Shown: positions 1 through 10,470 of the stretch, piece by piece
Position numbering within the stretch: position 1 is the first letter of the stretch
Layout of the letters: each line of letters starts with the position of its first letter
DNA from: Pseudoduganella violaceinigra DSM 15887
GTDB lineage: Bacteria; Pseudomonadota; Gammaproteobacteria; Burkholderiales; Burkholderiaceae_D
Assembly (NCBI RefSeq): GCF_000425385.1
Contig: NZ_KE384356.1
Coordinates: forward strand, 186,001-250,000
Direction: 5' to 3'
DNA length: 64,000 bases
Notes under the pieces: model-generated
Databases searched by the model: none
Seen by the model: the letters and a program-made list of their open reading frames with translations, nothing else
What the model was told of the DNA's origin: nothing
Made by a program: the position numbers and the translations under genes

Positions 1-964
1 GCTCGCGCAGCGGCGGGATGGTCAGCACGATCTCCGACAGGCGGTAATACAAGTCTTCGCGGAAACGTCCGGCTTTCACCAGGTCCTTTAGGTTCTGGTG
101 GGTGGCGCAGACGATGCGCACGTCGACCGGGATTTCCTCGTGCCCGCCGACGCGCTCGATCACCCGCTCCTGCAGGAAGCGCAGCAGCTTAGCCTGCAGC
201 GGCATCGGCAAGTCGCCCACCTCGTCGAGGAAGAAGGTGCCGCCGTTGGCCGCTTCCACCTTGCCCTTGGTCTGCTTGACGGCACCGGTGAAGGCGCCCT
301 TCTCGTAACCGAACAGCTCCGATTCGAGCAGGGTTTCCGGAATCGCCGCGCAGTTGATCGCCATGAAGCGTTCCTTGGCGCGCGGGCTGCCCTGGTGCAG
401 GGCGCGGGCGATGACTTCCTTGCCGGTGCCGGATTCGCCCAGCACCATGGTGGTGGCCGAACTCGGCGCCACTTTTTCCACCTGGCGGCAAACCTTCTGC
501 ATGCCGGGGTCGCGCGAAATGATGCCGGACAGCGGCGAGTCGGCGCTGCCCTGCTGCATGCGGCGGTTTTCCTGCTGCAGCCCGTGCAGGAAGAAGGCGC
601 GCCGGATCACCAGCGACAGCAGTTCCGGTTCGCAGGGCTTCTGGTGGAAATCGTAGGCGCCCATGGCGATCGCCTGCACGGCGTGGGCGCGGTCCTGGTT
701 GCCGGTCAGGACGATGACCTTGGTGTCCGGGGACAGCGCCAGGATCTGCTGCAGCGTGGCCAGGCCTTCGGTGGCGCCGTCCGGGTCGGGCGGCAGGCCC
801 AGGTCCATGGTGCAGACGGCCGGCTCGTGGCGGCGCAATTGGGCCAGGGCGGCTTCGCGGTCGCCCGCCACCACCACATCGTAGTCGTCGAAACTCCACT
901 TGAGCTGCTTCTGCAGGCCCGGGTCGTCTTCAATGATCAACAGCTTCGGTTTGCTCTGGCTCAC
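1..964 (-). CDS. prsR: PEP-CTERM system sigma-54 response regulator PrsR (3' part outside window)
   Basis: NtrC-type response regulator that with PrsK is expected to activate sigma-54 promoters of exopolysaccharide and PEP-CTERM genes. About 320 residues are visible. An N-terminal receiver domain shows the acidic pair IIEDD and the phospho-acceptor context CTMDLGLP. The AAA+ domain follows with Walker A GESGTGKE and the sigma-54-contact loop GAFTGA. The C-terminal DNA-binding domain lies beyond the left edge. The start is taken as GTG at 964, because the reading SQSKPKLLIIEDD begins there, 17 bp after the prsK stop. Assignment is by domain order plus the adjacent prsK and TIGR03013 genes; the partial length is a window effect, not a truncation. 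Confidence 0.93.
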   Translation of the reverse strand, partial: MSQSKPKLLIIEDDPGLQKQLKWSFDDYDVVVAGDREAALAQLRRHEPAVCTMDLGLPPDPDGATEGLATLQQILALSPDTKVIVLTGNQDRAHAVQAIAMGAYDFHQKPCEPELLSLVIRRAFFLHGLQQENRRMQQGSADSPLSGIISRDPGMQKVCRQVEKVAPSSATTMVLGESGTGKEVIARALHQGSPRAKERFMAINCAAIPETLLESELFGYEKGAFTGAVKQTKGKVEAANGGTFFLDEVGDLPMPLQAKLLRFLQERVIERVGGHEEIPVDVRIVCATHQNLKDLVKAGRFREDLYYRLSEIVLTIPPLRE

Positions 965-981
965 AACATGTCCTCGCGCCG

Positions 982-3006
982 TCAGGCGGCTTGTTCAATG
1001 GTTTGCTGGCGGTACAGCGGGAGGCTGACCGTGAATGTGGTGCCTTGCTCGGGCACGCTGCGCACCTGCAGCGTTCCACCCAGCTGGTGGATGTACTCCC
1101 GGCTTTCAAACGCGCCAATGCCCATGCCGGCCGACTTGGTCGAATCGAACGGCTTGAACAGGCGCTCGCGGATGAATTCTTCGCTCATGCCGGAACCGGT
1201 GTCGATCACCTCGACCTGCACCCGTTCGCCGGCCGCGGCCACGCGCACCGTCACCTGGCCATCGCGCGGCGTGGCTTCGATGGCGTTCTGGATCAGGTGG
1301 CCCAGCACGCGTTCCAGGCGCTCCGCTTCCGCCAGCACCCGCAGCCCCGCCTGCGCGACCTGCAGCTGCGGCTTGGGCTCGAAGGCGGCCTTCAGCGCCA
1401 CGGCCTGGGCCAGCACCTGGCCCACGTCCTGCGGCACAGCCCGCTCGGGCGAGGCGGTACGGCTGAGTTTTTGCAGCATCAATTTCATTTTCTGCACCGA
1501 CAGGTTGACCGTTTCCATCATATCGCGCTGGAACTCGGGATTGTCGGCATGTTTTTCCGCATTGGCGGTCATCAGCGACAACTGCGCCACCAGGTTCTTC
1601 AAATCATGCACCACGAAGGTGGAGAGGCGGTTGAAGGAGTCGAACTGGCGCGCCAGCATCAGGGCATTGTCGGCTTCCTGCTGCGCCAGGTAGGAGGCGG
1701 CCTGGGTGCCGGCGATCTTCAGCAAGTCCAGCACTTCCCAGTTCAGCTTGACGCCGCTGCGCGAGTCCATCAGGACCACGAAACCGGCCATGCGGCCCTG
1801 CAGCAGCAGCGGCACCACCAGCCAGGCCTTGGGGAAATGCTGCAGCCATTCAGGCAGCGCCACTTCCGGGTCGTGCAGCACGTGCGCGCCCACGTCGACC
1901 AGCCACTGCTTGCTCTCCATCAGCTGGCAGAACGGCGAATCGGCCGGCTCGCTGGCGTGCTGGGCTTGCACATGCCAGGAAGCCAGCGGCTCGAAGCGCT
2001 GCTCGCGGCGTACCCACAAGGCGCCGCCCTGGCTCTCCACCAGTTCGGCGAGGGCGGAAATGCTGCGTTCGCCCAGGTTGGGGCCGGTGGCCGCCAGGGT
2101 GCGGGTAAACGCCAGCCATTCTTCGCGGTAATCGTAATTGTAGCGGTAGAAGTGCTTGCTGATGAACACCTTCAGCCAAGCGCGGAAGGCCCCGGAAAAC
2201 AGCACGCCGGCCAGCAGGAAAGTGGCGCCGAACAGGAAGGCCAGCTGCATCAGCCCGCCCCAGGAACCGCCCACGAAGCGCAGGTAGTACGCCGCCATGC
2301 TCATGGCCAGCAGGTAGAGCGCCGAGCCCAGCAGCGCCGCGGAATGGAAGGCCACACGGCGCGACACGGCCAGCTGGGCTGGCCAGGACTGGCTGCGCAG
2401 CATGGAAATGGCCAGCAGCGGGACGGTCAGGGCATTGACCACGCCACGCGCCGCCCACAGTTCGGGATCGAGCTCGCGCAGCAGCAGCATGTCGCTGTAC
2501 AGGTAGAAGTCATAGGCGAACATGGCGCCCAGGCCAAGGCAGACGAACTTGATGGCCCAGCGCACCTGCACACTGCGGTCGCGGTACAGCTGCTCGACCA
2601 GCAGCATGCCCAGCACCGCCATGCCAAGGCGGCCGACCGACAGCAGGTGGAAGGCCAGGCCGTTCGGCAGCTGCGCCGCCAGCATGCCAGCGACGGCCAT
2701 GGCCAGGTACACCGCCGCACTGACCTGGAAGGTGCGCGCACTGCGCTGCCACAGGCCCAGCATGGATAGCAGCAACGCGGTCCAGGCGGCATTGCGCAGC
2801 CATTCGGCGCCGTGCAGCACCCAGGCCGCCCACGGCACCACGGTGGCGCTGGCCATCACGCCGCCCCACAGCGCGGTGGTCAGCGAGGCGGCCGCCAGCG
2901 AACGGTGGTGCGGGCGGTGGCGCCAGCCCGTCAGGAGCAGCAAGCTAAACAAGAGGAACGCCAGCGCGGCGCTGGCGTAACTGAAGGCCGTGGTGCTGGT
3001 CGGCAT
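982..3006 (-). CDS. prsK: PEP-CTERM system sensor histidine kinase PrsK
   Basis: Membrane histidine kinase, 674 residues, predicted to phosphorylate PrsR. Residues 1-275 hold multiple hydrophobic segments (MASE-like sensor region). A GAF-like domain covers about 300-440. The dimerisation helix carries the phospho-acceptor His467 in FVVHDLKN, and the ATPase domain has N-box LIQNAIEATP, G1 DTGSGMS and G2 GMGIGAFE. The start has GGAG 5 bp upstream. The gene lies 15 bp behind the sugar transferase and 17 bp ahead of prsR, so the three are very likely co-transcribed. The signal sensed is unknown. Architecture and context both match the XrtA-associated PrsK family. Confidence 0.95.
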   Translation of the reverse strand: MPTSTTAFSYASAALAFLLFSLLLLTGWRHRPHHRSLAAASLTTALWGGVMASATVVPWAAWVLHGAEWLRNAAWTALLLSMLGLWQRSARTFQVSAAVYLAMAVAGMLAAQLPNGLAFHLLSVGRLGMAVLGMLLVEQLYRDRSVQVRWAIKFVCLGLGAMFAYDFYLYSDMLLLRELDPELWAARGVVNALTVPLLAISMLRSQSWPAQLAVSRRVAFHSAALLGSALYLLAMSMAAYYLRFVGGSWGGLMQLAFLFGATFLLAGVLFSGAFRAWLKVFISKHFYRYNYDYREEWLAFTRTLAATGPNLGERSISALAELVESQGGALWVRREQRFEPLASWHVQAQHASEPADSPFCQLMESKQWLVDVGAHVLHDPEVALPEWLQHFPKAWLVVPLLLQGRMAGFVVLMDSRSGVKLNWEVLDLLKIAGTQAASYLAQQEADNALMLARQFDSFNRLSTFVVHDLKNLVAQLSLMTANAEKHADNPEFQRDMMETVNLSVQKMKLMLQKLSRTASPERAVPQDVGQVLAQAVALKAAFEPKPQLQVAQAGLRVLAEAERLERVLGHLIQNAIEATPRDGQVTVRVAAAGERVQVEVIDTGSGMSEEFIRERLFKPFDSTKSAGMGIGAFESREYIHQLGGTLQVRSVPEQGTTFTVSLPLYRQQTIEQAA

Positions 3007-3021
3007 CAGGGCTCCATGTGC

Positions 3022-4425
3022 TTAACGGCCTCCCCTGAACATGACCACCTTGATGGTATCGATCAGGACCAGCACATCGAGCAGAAGGCTGTTGTTCTTG
3101 ACGTAGTACAGGTCGTACTGCAGTTTCTGCAGCGCGTCTTCGACCGTATCGCCATAGCCGTAGCGCACCTGGGCCCAGCCGGTGATACCCGGCTTGATGC
3201 TGTGGCGCACATTGTAATAAGGTACCCGCTCCGTCAGCTGCTCGACAAAGTAAGGACGCTCGGGGCGCGGGCCGACGAAGGACATTTCCCCCTTCAGCAC
3301 ATTGAGGATTTGCGGCAGTTCGTCAATGCGCAGCTTGCGGATGATATTGCCCACGCGCGTGATGCGCGGGTCGTTCCTGGCGGCCCACTGCGGCGTCCCG
3401 TTCTTTTCCGCGTTCTTGAACATGCTGCGGAATTTCAGGACGCGGAACACATGGCCGTCCTTGCCGACCCGCTCCTGCGAGTAGAAGATCGGCGCACCGT
3501 CCTCGATCACGATGGCGATGGCGGTGATGAGCATGACGGGCAGTGACACCACCAGCAGGGACAGGCTGGCCACCACGTCCACCGCACGCTTCATGAAGGA
3601 ACGGATGAAGCTCTGGTCGAAGCCGCCGCCGAACACCAGCCACGATGGCTGCACCGACTCAACCCGGATCTGGTAGGTCTCGCGCTCGAAGAAGGTGGCG
3701 GCGTCGGTGACCTGGATGCCGTACAGCTTGCAATCGAGCAGCTCCTTGATCGGGAAGGCGCCGCCGCGGCGGTTCTGCACCGAAACCACGATTTCCGTGA
3801 CGCGCTGGGCGTTGGCCAGGGCCACCAGCGAACCGCCTTCCGGCAGGTGCAGCAGCTGGTTCTGCGGCACGCAGGTTTCCTCCGACGGCACCGCGATGAA
3901 GCCGGCGATATCGTAGCGGCGGTAGTTGGTGTCGCGCACCGCCAGTTCGCCGCATTCCTTGGCCATCGCGCCGCAGCCGAGGAAAATGATGCGGGTGGCC
4001 AGGAAATGCGTGCGCGAGGTCTTCAGGAACATGGCGCGCGCCAGCAGGATGCCGGAACCGGCGATGAGGAAGACCAGCACCAGGATGCCGCGCCCGAAGT
4101 ACAGGTCGGGCGCCAGGTAGAACACCAGGGTCAGGATGCAGAAACCCATGGCGAACGAAGGCATCAATTGCAGGAAGAAGGGATTGCGCAAGCCTTCCTG
4201 GAAATTGATCTGGTACATGCCCAGCGCGGACATGCTGAACACGATGGCGGCCGCAAAAATGCAGGCCGACATGAAGAAGTGGTCGAGCTTCGGTATGGCG
4301 AACTGGTCACCGTCGAAAAAACGCAGACCAGCACCGGCGTAGAACGAGCCAATCAGGATCAACACTTCCAGGAAGAGCAGGCTGAACACAACCTTGGAGA
4401 TGTAGTGATTGGAAATTCTTAGCAT
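3022..4425 (-). CDS. PEP-CTERM/XrtA-associated polyprenyl glycosylphosphotransferase (TIGR03013 type)
   Basis: Priming sugar transferase of the PglC/WbaP class: it moves a sugar-1-phosphate from a nucleotide sugar to the inner-membrane polyprenyl phosphate that starts an exopolysaccharide repeat. 467 residues. Hydrophobic segments near 12-32, 52-72, 92-112 and 113-130 precede a soluble domain with a Rossmann-like IIFLGCGAMA. The C-terminal catalytic domain (275-467) starts with KRAVDVV, the membrane-entry segment, then LKFRSM (330-335), RIDELPQ (366-372) and GPRPER (385-390), all hallmarks of the family. A strong GGGAGGG ribosome site precedes the ATG. Its position directly before prsK is the typical neighbourhood. 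Confidence 0.93.
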   Translation of the reverse strand: MLRISNHYISKVVFSLLFLEVLILIGSFYAGAGLRFFDGDQFAIPKLDHFFMSACIFAAAIVFSMSALGMYQINFQEGLRNPFFLQLMPSFAMGFCILTLVFYLAPDLYFGRGILVLVFLIAGSGILLARAMFLKTSRTHFLATRIIFLGCGAMAKECGELAVRDTNYRRYDIAGFIAVPSEETCVPQNQLLHLPEGGSLVALANAQRVTEIVVSVQNRRGGAFPIKELLDCKLYGIQVTDAATFFERETYQIRVESVQPSWLVFGGGFDQSFIRSFMKRAVDVVASLSLLVVSLPVMLITAIAIVIEDGAPIFYSQERVGKDGHVFRVLKFRSMFKNAEKNGTPQWAARNDPRITRVGNIIRKLRIDELPQILNVLKGEMSFVGPRPERPYFVEQLTERVPYYNVRHSIKPGITGWAQVRYGYGDTVEDALQKLQYDLYYVKNNSLLLDVLVLIDTIKVVMFRGGR

Positions 4426-4497
4426 TTTTATTCCCTCCCGCTTACTGCTTATGCCGGCCGTGAAAGCGCGCGCGGCTTTCGGACCATGCCCGGTTCC

Positions 4498-5535
4498 TTA
4501 GTGTTGCGGGGCCAGATGGCGGACGTACCAGTCCATGGCCTCTTTCAAACCCTCGCCGATACGGTGCGAGGGATCAAAACCCAACAGCTCACGCGCCTTG
4601 CTGATATCGGCCTGCGAATGGCGCACGTCGCCGGCCCGGAACCCCTGGTATTGGGCCTGATGCTGGCGCAGGTGCGGGAAACGCTCCTGCAGGAGTTCGC
4701 GCATCATCAGGTAAAGTTGGTTGAGACTGGTGCGCTCGTTGAGCGCCACGTTGTACACCTGGTTGACGGCGCCCGGCTTGTCGGCCAGGGCTGCCAGCAG
4801 GTTCGCTTGCACCACGTTATCGATAAAGCAGAAATCGCGGCTGGTTTCGCCGTCGCCGTTGATGAGCAGGGGACGGTTGCGGATCAGGGCCGACACCCAC
4901 TGCGGGATGACCGCCGCATAGGCGCCGTCCGGATCCTGGCGCGGGCCGAACACATTGAAATAGCGCAGGCCGATGGTTTCCATGCCATAGGTACGGGCAA
5001 ACACATCGGCATACAGCTCGTTGGCGTATTTGGTGACGGCATACGGCGACAGCGGCCGGCCGATGGTGTCTTCCACCTTGGGCAGGGCGGGATGGTCGCC
5101 GTAGGTGGAGCTCGATGCCGCGTAGACGAAGCGCTTGACTGGCGCGTCGCGCGCCGCCACCAGCATGTTCAGGAAGCCGGTCACATTGGTGCCGTGGGTC
5201 AGCAGCGGATCGTCGATCGAGCGGCTGACCGACCCCAGGGCGGCTTCGTGCAGGATGTAGTCTTTCCCGGCGCAGGCGGCGTGGCAGGCGGCCAGGTCGC
5301 GGATATCGGCTTCGATGAAGCTGAAGGAAGCCCAGGCTTCGGAACCGACCGCCTCGCGCACCTGGTCCAGGTTGTGCTGGTGGCCGGTGGCGAAGTTGTC
5401 CAGGCCCGTGACCTGCTGGCCGAGCTTGAGCAGCGCCTCCACCAGGTTGGAGCCGATGAAACCGGCCGCCCCCGTCACCAGCCAATGGTATCGCTGGCCA
5501 CGCAAGTGCAGCCGCACGTCGTCGAACTTGCCCAC
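4498..5535 (-). CDS. UDP-N-acetylglucosamine/UDP-GlcNAcA 4-epimerase (TviC/WbpP type)
   Basis: Extended short-chain dehydrogenase that inverts C4 of UDP-GlcNAc or UDP-GlcNAcA to the galacto form. 345 residues; NAD-binding GAAGFIG at 22-28, catalytic Ser/Thr in SSSTYG (141-146) and YxxxK pair Tyr165/Lys169 (YAVTK). The start is a GTG with GGAGGG upstream; no ATG fits as well. It follows tviB by 33 bp on the same strand, and the TviB-TviC pair makes UDP-GalNAcA in Vi and B-band O-antigen pathways. That substrate is inferred from the pairing; a plain UDP-Glc epimerase is the main alternative, less likely because GalE usually stands alone. Confidence 0.88.
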   Translation of the reverse strand: MGKFDDVRLHLRGQRYHWLVTGAAGFIGSNLVEALLKLGQQVTGLDNFATGHQHNLDQVREAVGSEAWASFSFIEADIRDLAACHAACAGKDYILHEAALGSVSRSIDDPLLTHGTNVTGFLNMLVAARDAPVKRFVYAASSSTYGDHPALPKVEDTIGRPLSPYAVTKYANELYADVFARTYGMETIGLRYFNVFGPRQDPDGAYAAVIPQWVSALIRNRPLLINGDGETSRDFCFIDNVVQANLLAALADKPGAVNQVYNVALNERTSLNQLYLMMRELLQERFPHLRQHQAQYQGFRAGDVRHSQADISKARELLGFDPSHRIGEGLKEAMDWYVRHLAPQH

Positions 5536-5568
5536 TACCGCCCTCCAGGCTTCCCTAATACTTTTTTG

Positions 5569-6858
<1,290 letters not shown>

Positions 6859-7141
6859 ATCAGGTTCCCGTGAGAATTACCTATTACTATTATGCTAATA
6901 ATATATATCAGTTGGCCGGCAACTACAATGTACAGTTCACAATTCGTGCCTTTTCCACCAGGAAAAGTGAGGATTACGTGCCAGCGCGTGTAACAATCTG
7001 CCAGTATTCCGTTGGTCAAATGCGACAATGATGTATGAATCATTTGCCAATTATCTTGTGCATTTGATACGGATTGTCAATTTTACACGGAAGCCCGCAA
7101 GCTGTCACAGCCTTTCCATCGCACTGCACCATAAAGCAACG
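6859..7141. other. AT-rich intergenic region upstream of tviB
   Basis: No gene was found in this stretch, which separates the tviB operon from the chemoreceptor terminator. It is clearly more AT-rich than the flanking genes and must contain the promoter of the tviB run. One TGGCACG-like -24 element can be read on the minus strand at 6978-6984, but the bases where a -12 GC should fall do not match, so a sigma-54 promoter is not claimed. Confidence 0.5.
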
Positions 7142-7161
7142 CGGCGGCCCGCAGGCCGCCG
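7142..7161 (-). terminator. GC-rich hairpin downstream of the chemoreceptor gene
   Basis: Perfect 8-bp arms CGGCGGCC and GGCCGCCG with a 4-base loop, 22 bp past the chemoreceptor stop. On the minus strand only a weak T-rich stretch follows, so termination may be inefficient. Confidence 0.5.
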
Positions 7162-7183
7162 AGGTTAATCAAATTATAATTGT

Positions 7184-8827
7184 TTATTGAGACAAGGCGA
7201 TGACGGGACGCGTGCTGGACGCGGGCGGCAGTGCCGGGCGTTGCGCCGGCGCCGCACTGCGGGCGGCGATTTCCTTCAGCTTGAACACGGCAAACGCTTG
7301 CGCCACCCACTCGGTCTGGCGCGCCAGGCTGCTGGCCGCCGCCGCCGCCTGCTCGACCAGGGCGGCGTTCTGCTGCGTGATATCGTCGATCTGCACCACC
7401 GCCTGGTTGACCTGGCCGATGCCGCGGCTTTGTTCCTCGGTGGCATGCTGGATCTCATCCATGACGCGGGTGACGCGGCCCACCGATTCGATCACTTCGC
7501 TCATGGTGGCGCCGGCGTTATTGGTCAGTTTCGCGCCCGCGTCGACCTTGGCGATCGAGCTGTCGATCAGCTGTTTGACTTCCTTGGCCGCCGTGGCCGA
7601 GCGCTGGGCCAGGCTGCGCACTTCGGTGGCCACCACCGCGAAGCCCTTGCCGTGCTCGCCGGCGCGCGCCGCTTCCACCGCCGCATTCAGGGCCAGGATA
7701 TTGGTCTGGAAGGCGATGCCGTCGATCATGCCGATGATGTCGAGGATCTTGCGCGAGGACTGGCTGATATCGTCCATGGTCTGCACCACCTGCGAGACGA
7801 TGTCGCCGCCGGCCGCCGCCACGCTGGAGGCCTGGCCGGCCAGCTCGTTGGCGCTGTTCACGCTGGCCGCGCTCTGCTGCACATTGCTGGTCAGCTGCTC
7901 CATGCTGGCGGCGGTCTGCTGCAGGCTCGACGCCTGCGACTCCGTGCGGCCCGACAGGTCCATGTTGCCGCTGGCGATTTCACTGGTGGCGGTCTGGATC
8001 TCGTCGAAATTGCTGCGCACGTCGCCGATGATGCTGTGCAGGTTGACGTTGGTCTGGCGCAGCGCGGCCAGCAACTGCCCCATTTCATTGTCAGCCCCGA
8101 TTTCCAGCACCCCCGTCAGGTCGCCGCCCGCCATCTTGCGCGCGAAACCGGTGGCCTGGCGCAGCGGCAGCACGACGGCGCGGTGCAGCGAATACCAGAA
8201 GTACAGCGCCGCCGCGATGAAGCCGGCATTGGCCAGGGTCAGCCACGTGGGCGCCCCTTGCGCGGCACCGGAGACCGCCAGGAAGGCCAGCAGGCCGGTC
8301 AGCGCCGCCATGCCGATGCCGATATGCCGGGCCAGCGACAGATCGCGCAGCTGGCTGGCCCAGTTGCGCCAGCCGCGCTGGCGCAGGCGGCCGCGTTCGA
8401 GGCGCAGGCGGCGCGGGTTGCCGTCGCGGATTTCGCGGTAGAGACGATCGGCTTGCGCCACCTGGTCGCGACTGGGCTTGGTGCGCACCGACATATAGCC
8501 GACCGGCCGCCCCGCTTCGATCACCGGCGTGACATGCGCATAGACCCAGTAGAAGTCGCCGTTCTTGCAGCGGTTCTTCACCATGCCGCTCCACGGCATG
8601 CCGGCCTTGATCGAGGTCCACAGGTCGGCAAAGGCTTCCGCCGGCATGTCGGGATGGCGCAGGATGTTCTGCGGTGCGCCGATCAGTTCGTCCTCCGTGA
8701 AGCCGCTGACTTCGATGAAGTAGGGATTGGCGTAGGTGATCTTGCCCTTCAGATCCGTGGTCGAAACAATGGTCTTGCCCTCGTCCAGGATGAACTCCTG
8801 GCTCGTGACAGGGGTGTTGAGGCGCAT
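7184..8827 (-). CDS. PAS-domain methyl-accepting chemotaxis protein (Aer-like)
   Basis: Chemoreceptor of 547 residues that feeds CheA/CheW. An N-terminal PAS domain (about 20-115) includes YANPYFIEVSGF and WSGMVKNRCKNGDFYW, the wording of redox/energy-sensing Aer-type receptors. Two hydrophobic helices (169-188 and 197-214) form a membrane hairpin without a periplasmic domain, followed by HAMP and a long coiled-coil signalling domain. The kinase-contact tip GIAFQTNILALNAAVEAARA lies near 370-390. Aerotaxis is inferred from domain order; the PAS ligand (FAD or other) cannot be told from sequence. The gene appears monocistronic. Confidence 0.92.
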   Translation of the reverse strand: MRLNTPVTSQEFILDEGKTIVSTTDLKGKITYANPYFIEVSGFTEDELIGAPQNILRHPDMPAEAFADLWTSIKAGMPWSGMVKNRCKNGDFYWVYAHVTPVIEAGRPVGYMSVRTKPSRDQVAQADRLYREIRDGNPRRLRLERGRLRQRGWRNWASQLRDLSLARHIGIGMAALTGLLAFLAVSGAAQGAPTWLTLANAGFIAAALYFWYSLHRAVVLPLRQATGFARKMAGGDLTGVLEIGADNEMGQLLAALRQTNVNLHSIIGDVRSNFDEIQTATSEIASGNMDLSGRTESQASSLQQTAASMEQLTSNVQQSAASVNSANELAGQASSVAAAGGDIVSQVVQTMDDISQSSRKILDIIGMIDGIAFQTNILALNAAVEAARAGEHGKGFAVVATEVRSLAQRSATAAKEVKQLIDSSIAKVDAGAKLTNNAGATMSEVIESVGRVTRVMDEIQHATEEQSRGIGQVNQAVVQIDDITQQNAALVEQAAAAASSLARQTEWVAQAFAVFKLKEIAARSAAPAQRPALPPASSTRPVIALSQ

Positions 8828-8987
8828 GGCGGTACTCCTATTCGGCTATTTGGGAATGGATTTCGCACGAACCGGGAGTTGGGGTCCGCATGGCCGGAAT
8901 GGGGCGCGATCAGGGGCCGCCTGCCATGTCATGGGCTGAAGTATAGGAAGGCGGTGCGTTGCAGAAACTCACCAAAAGTTACGATTG

Positions 8988-9025
8988 AAAAATTTTATAG
9001 GCAAGCCGCAACACTTGCGGCTTGC
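8988..9025 (-). terminator. Rho-independent terminator of the flippase gene
   Basis: Perfect 11-bp arms GCAAGCCGCAA / TTGCGGCTTGC around a 3-base loop, starting 2 bp after the flippase stop. On the minus strand a T-rich tract including TTTTT (8988-8992) follows after 8 bases. Confidence 0.75.
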
Positions 9026-9027
9026 TA

Positions 9028-10470
9028 TCAAGCGGCGGCGCCACGCCGCAGCATGCCGCGCACTTCGGCCACCATGGCGCGGTTGAAGGCCAGGCAGGCC
9101 AGGCCGTAGGCCAGCATGCCGCCCAACACCTCCGCCACCAGGGCCCAGGCGCGCGGCTGGGCGGCCAGCGGCGCGCGCAGCAGGGTGACGGCGCCGAACA
9201 TCAGGGCCGCGCACAGCACGGCCGGGCCGGCGCGCCGCACCACGTCGCCGGCGCCGAGGCCGATCACCTTCAGCATGCGGCGCATGTTCAGCATCAGCAC
9301 CAGCGGGTACACCAGCAGCCAGGCAAAGGCGATGCCCTGGATGCCCCAGCGGCTGCTTAGATAGAAAGCGGGCGGCATGACGGTGCAGCCCAGGATCACA
9401 TTGCGCAGCCCCACACCCGGCTGGCCCAGGGCGTCGGTCACGGTCGGCAGCAGCTGCGCCAGGGCGCGGAACGGCATGATCAGGCACAGCACCTGCAAGG
9501 GCAGCACGGCGCCGCTCCAGCCCGGTCCCAGCACCACGTGCACCAGTTCGGGCGCCACGCTGGCCATGCCCCACAGCATGGGGAAGGCCAGCAGGCCCAC
9601 ATAGCCCAGCACTTGCAGGACGCCGGCACGGATCGCCGGCATATCGTGCTGGGCCCGCGCCAGCACCGGGAACAGGGCCTGGTTGAGAATGGCCGTGATG
9701 CGCTGCATGGGGAGCGAGGCCAGGTGCATCGAGACCGAGTACAGGCCCAGCAGCTGGTCGCCCAGCACCCGGCCCACAATCAGGATATCGGCCTGCATGA
9801 AGCAATACCACAGCAGGCGCGCCGCCGTCATCTTGCCGCCGAAACCAAGCAAGGCGCCCATGCCCTGCCCCGGCCACTGCGGCCGCCAGTAACTGGGCGC
9901 GCAGCAGTTCAGCGCCAGCGCGCGCAACAGCAGGCTGGCCAGGGTACCCAGCGCCAGCGCCCAGACGCCCGCCCCGGTCAGGGCCAGGGCCAGCGTCACC
10001 AGACTACCGCCAACGGCCCCGCCCAGTTCGATCAGCGAGCGCTCGCGGTACGCCAGGTCGCGCTGCAGCTGCGCGTCGGGCAGCACCACCAGCGGCAGCA
10101 GCAGGAATTGCGAGGACAGCGCATGCACCAGCGCTTGCAGGCGCGGCTCATGGTAGAAGGCCGCCACCAGGGGCGCCGCCGCATTGGCCAGCGCAAACAG
10201 CAGCAGGTTGACCAGCCAGATGATGCCGAGCGCCTTGCGGAAGTCCTGCTCGCTGACTTCCTTGCGCTGCACCAGCGCCGGCCCCAGCCCGACTTCGGAA
10301 AACATGAGCAGCAGGCCCAGCAGCACAGTGGCCATGGCCAGCAAGCCATAGTCGGTCGGCAGCAGCAGGCGCATCACATAAATCGTGATGCCCCAGGTGA
10401 TCACCTGGCTGCCCAGCTTTGCGCCCGCGACCCATTTGACGCCGCGTGCGACTTCGGACTGCAGGTTCAT
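9028..10470 (-). CDS. Lipopolysaccharide/oligosaccharide flippase (MOP superfamily, Wzx/WzxC-like)
   Basis: Integral inner-membrane protein of 480 residues with about 12-14 hydrophobic helices; it should flip polyprenyl-linked glycan repeats to the periplasm. The N-terminus MNLQSEVARGVKW leading into GAKLGSQ is typical of WzxC/AmsL-type exopolysaccharide flippases, and FSEVGLGPALVQR is another conserved stretch. The start at 10470 is preferred over an ATG 15 bp upstream because its ATG overlaps the TGA of the amidotransferase gene (ATGA), implying translational coupling. Placed in the same locus as the priming transferase, it is probably the export step for that polysaccharide. Confidence 0.9.
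   Translation of the reverse strand: MNLQSEVARGVKWVAGAKLGSQVITWGITIYVMRLLLPTDYGLLAMATVLLGLLLMFSEVGLGPALVQRKEVSEQDFRKALGIIWLVNLLLFALANAAAPLVAAFYHEPRLQALVHALSSQFLLLPLVVLPDAQLQRDLAYRERSLIELGGAVGGSLVTLALALTGAGVWALALGTLASLLLRALALNCCAPSYWRPQWPGQGMGALLGFGGKMTAARLLWYCFMQADILIVGRVLGDQLLGLYSVSMHLASLPMQRITAILNQALFPVLARAQHDMPAIRAGVLQVLGYVGLLAFPMLWGMASVAPELVHVVLGPGWSGAVLPLQVLCLIMPFRALAQLLPTVTDALGQPGVGLRNVILGCTVMPPAFYLSSRWGIQGIAFAWLLVYPLVLMLNMRRMLKVIGLGAGDVVRRAGPAVLCAALMFGAVTLLRAPLAAQPRAWALVAEVLGGMLAYGLACLAFNRAMVAEVRGMLRRGAAA

Noticed and set aside
6978..6984. Sigma-54 promoter for the tviB operon
   Set aside because: TGGCACG is readable on the minus strand but the -12 GC element is absent at the right distance.
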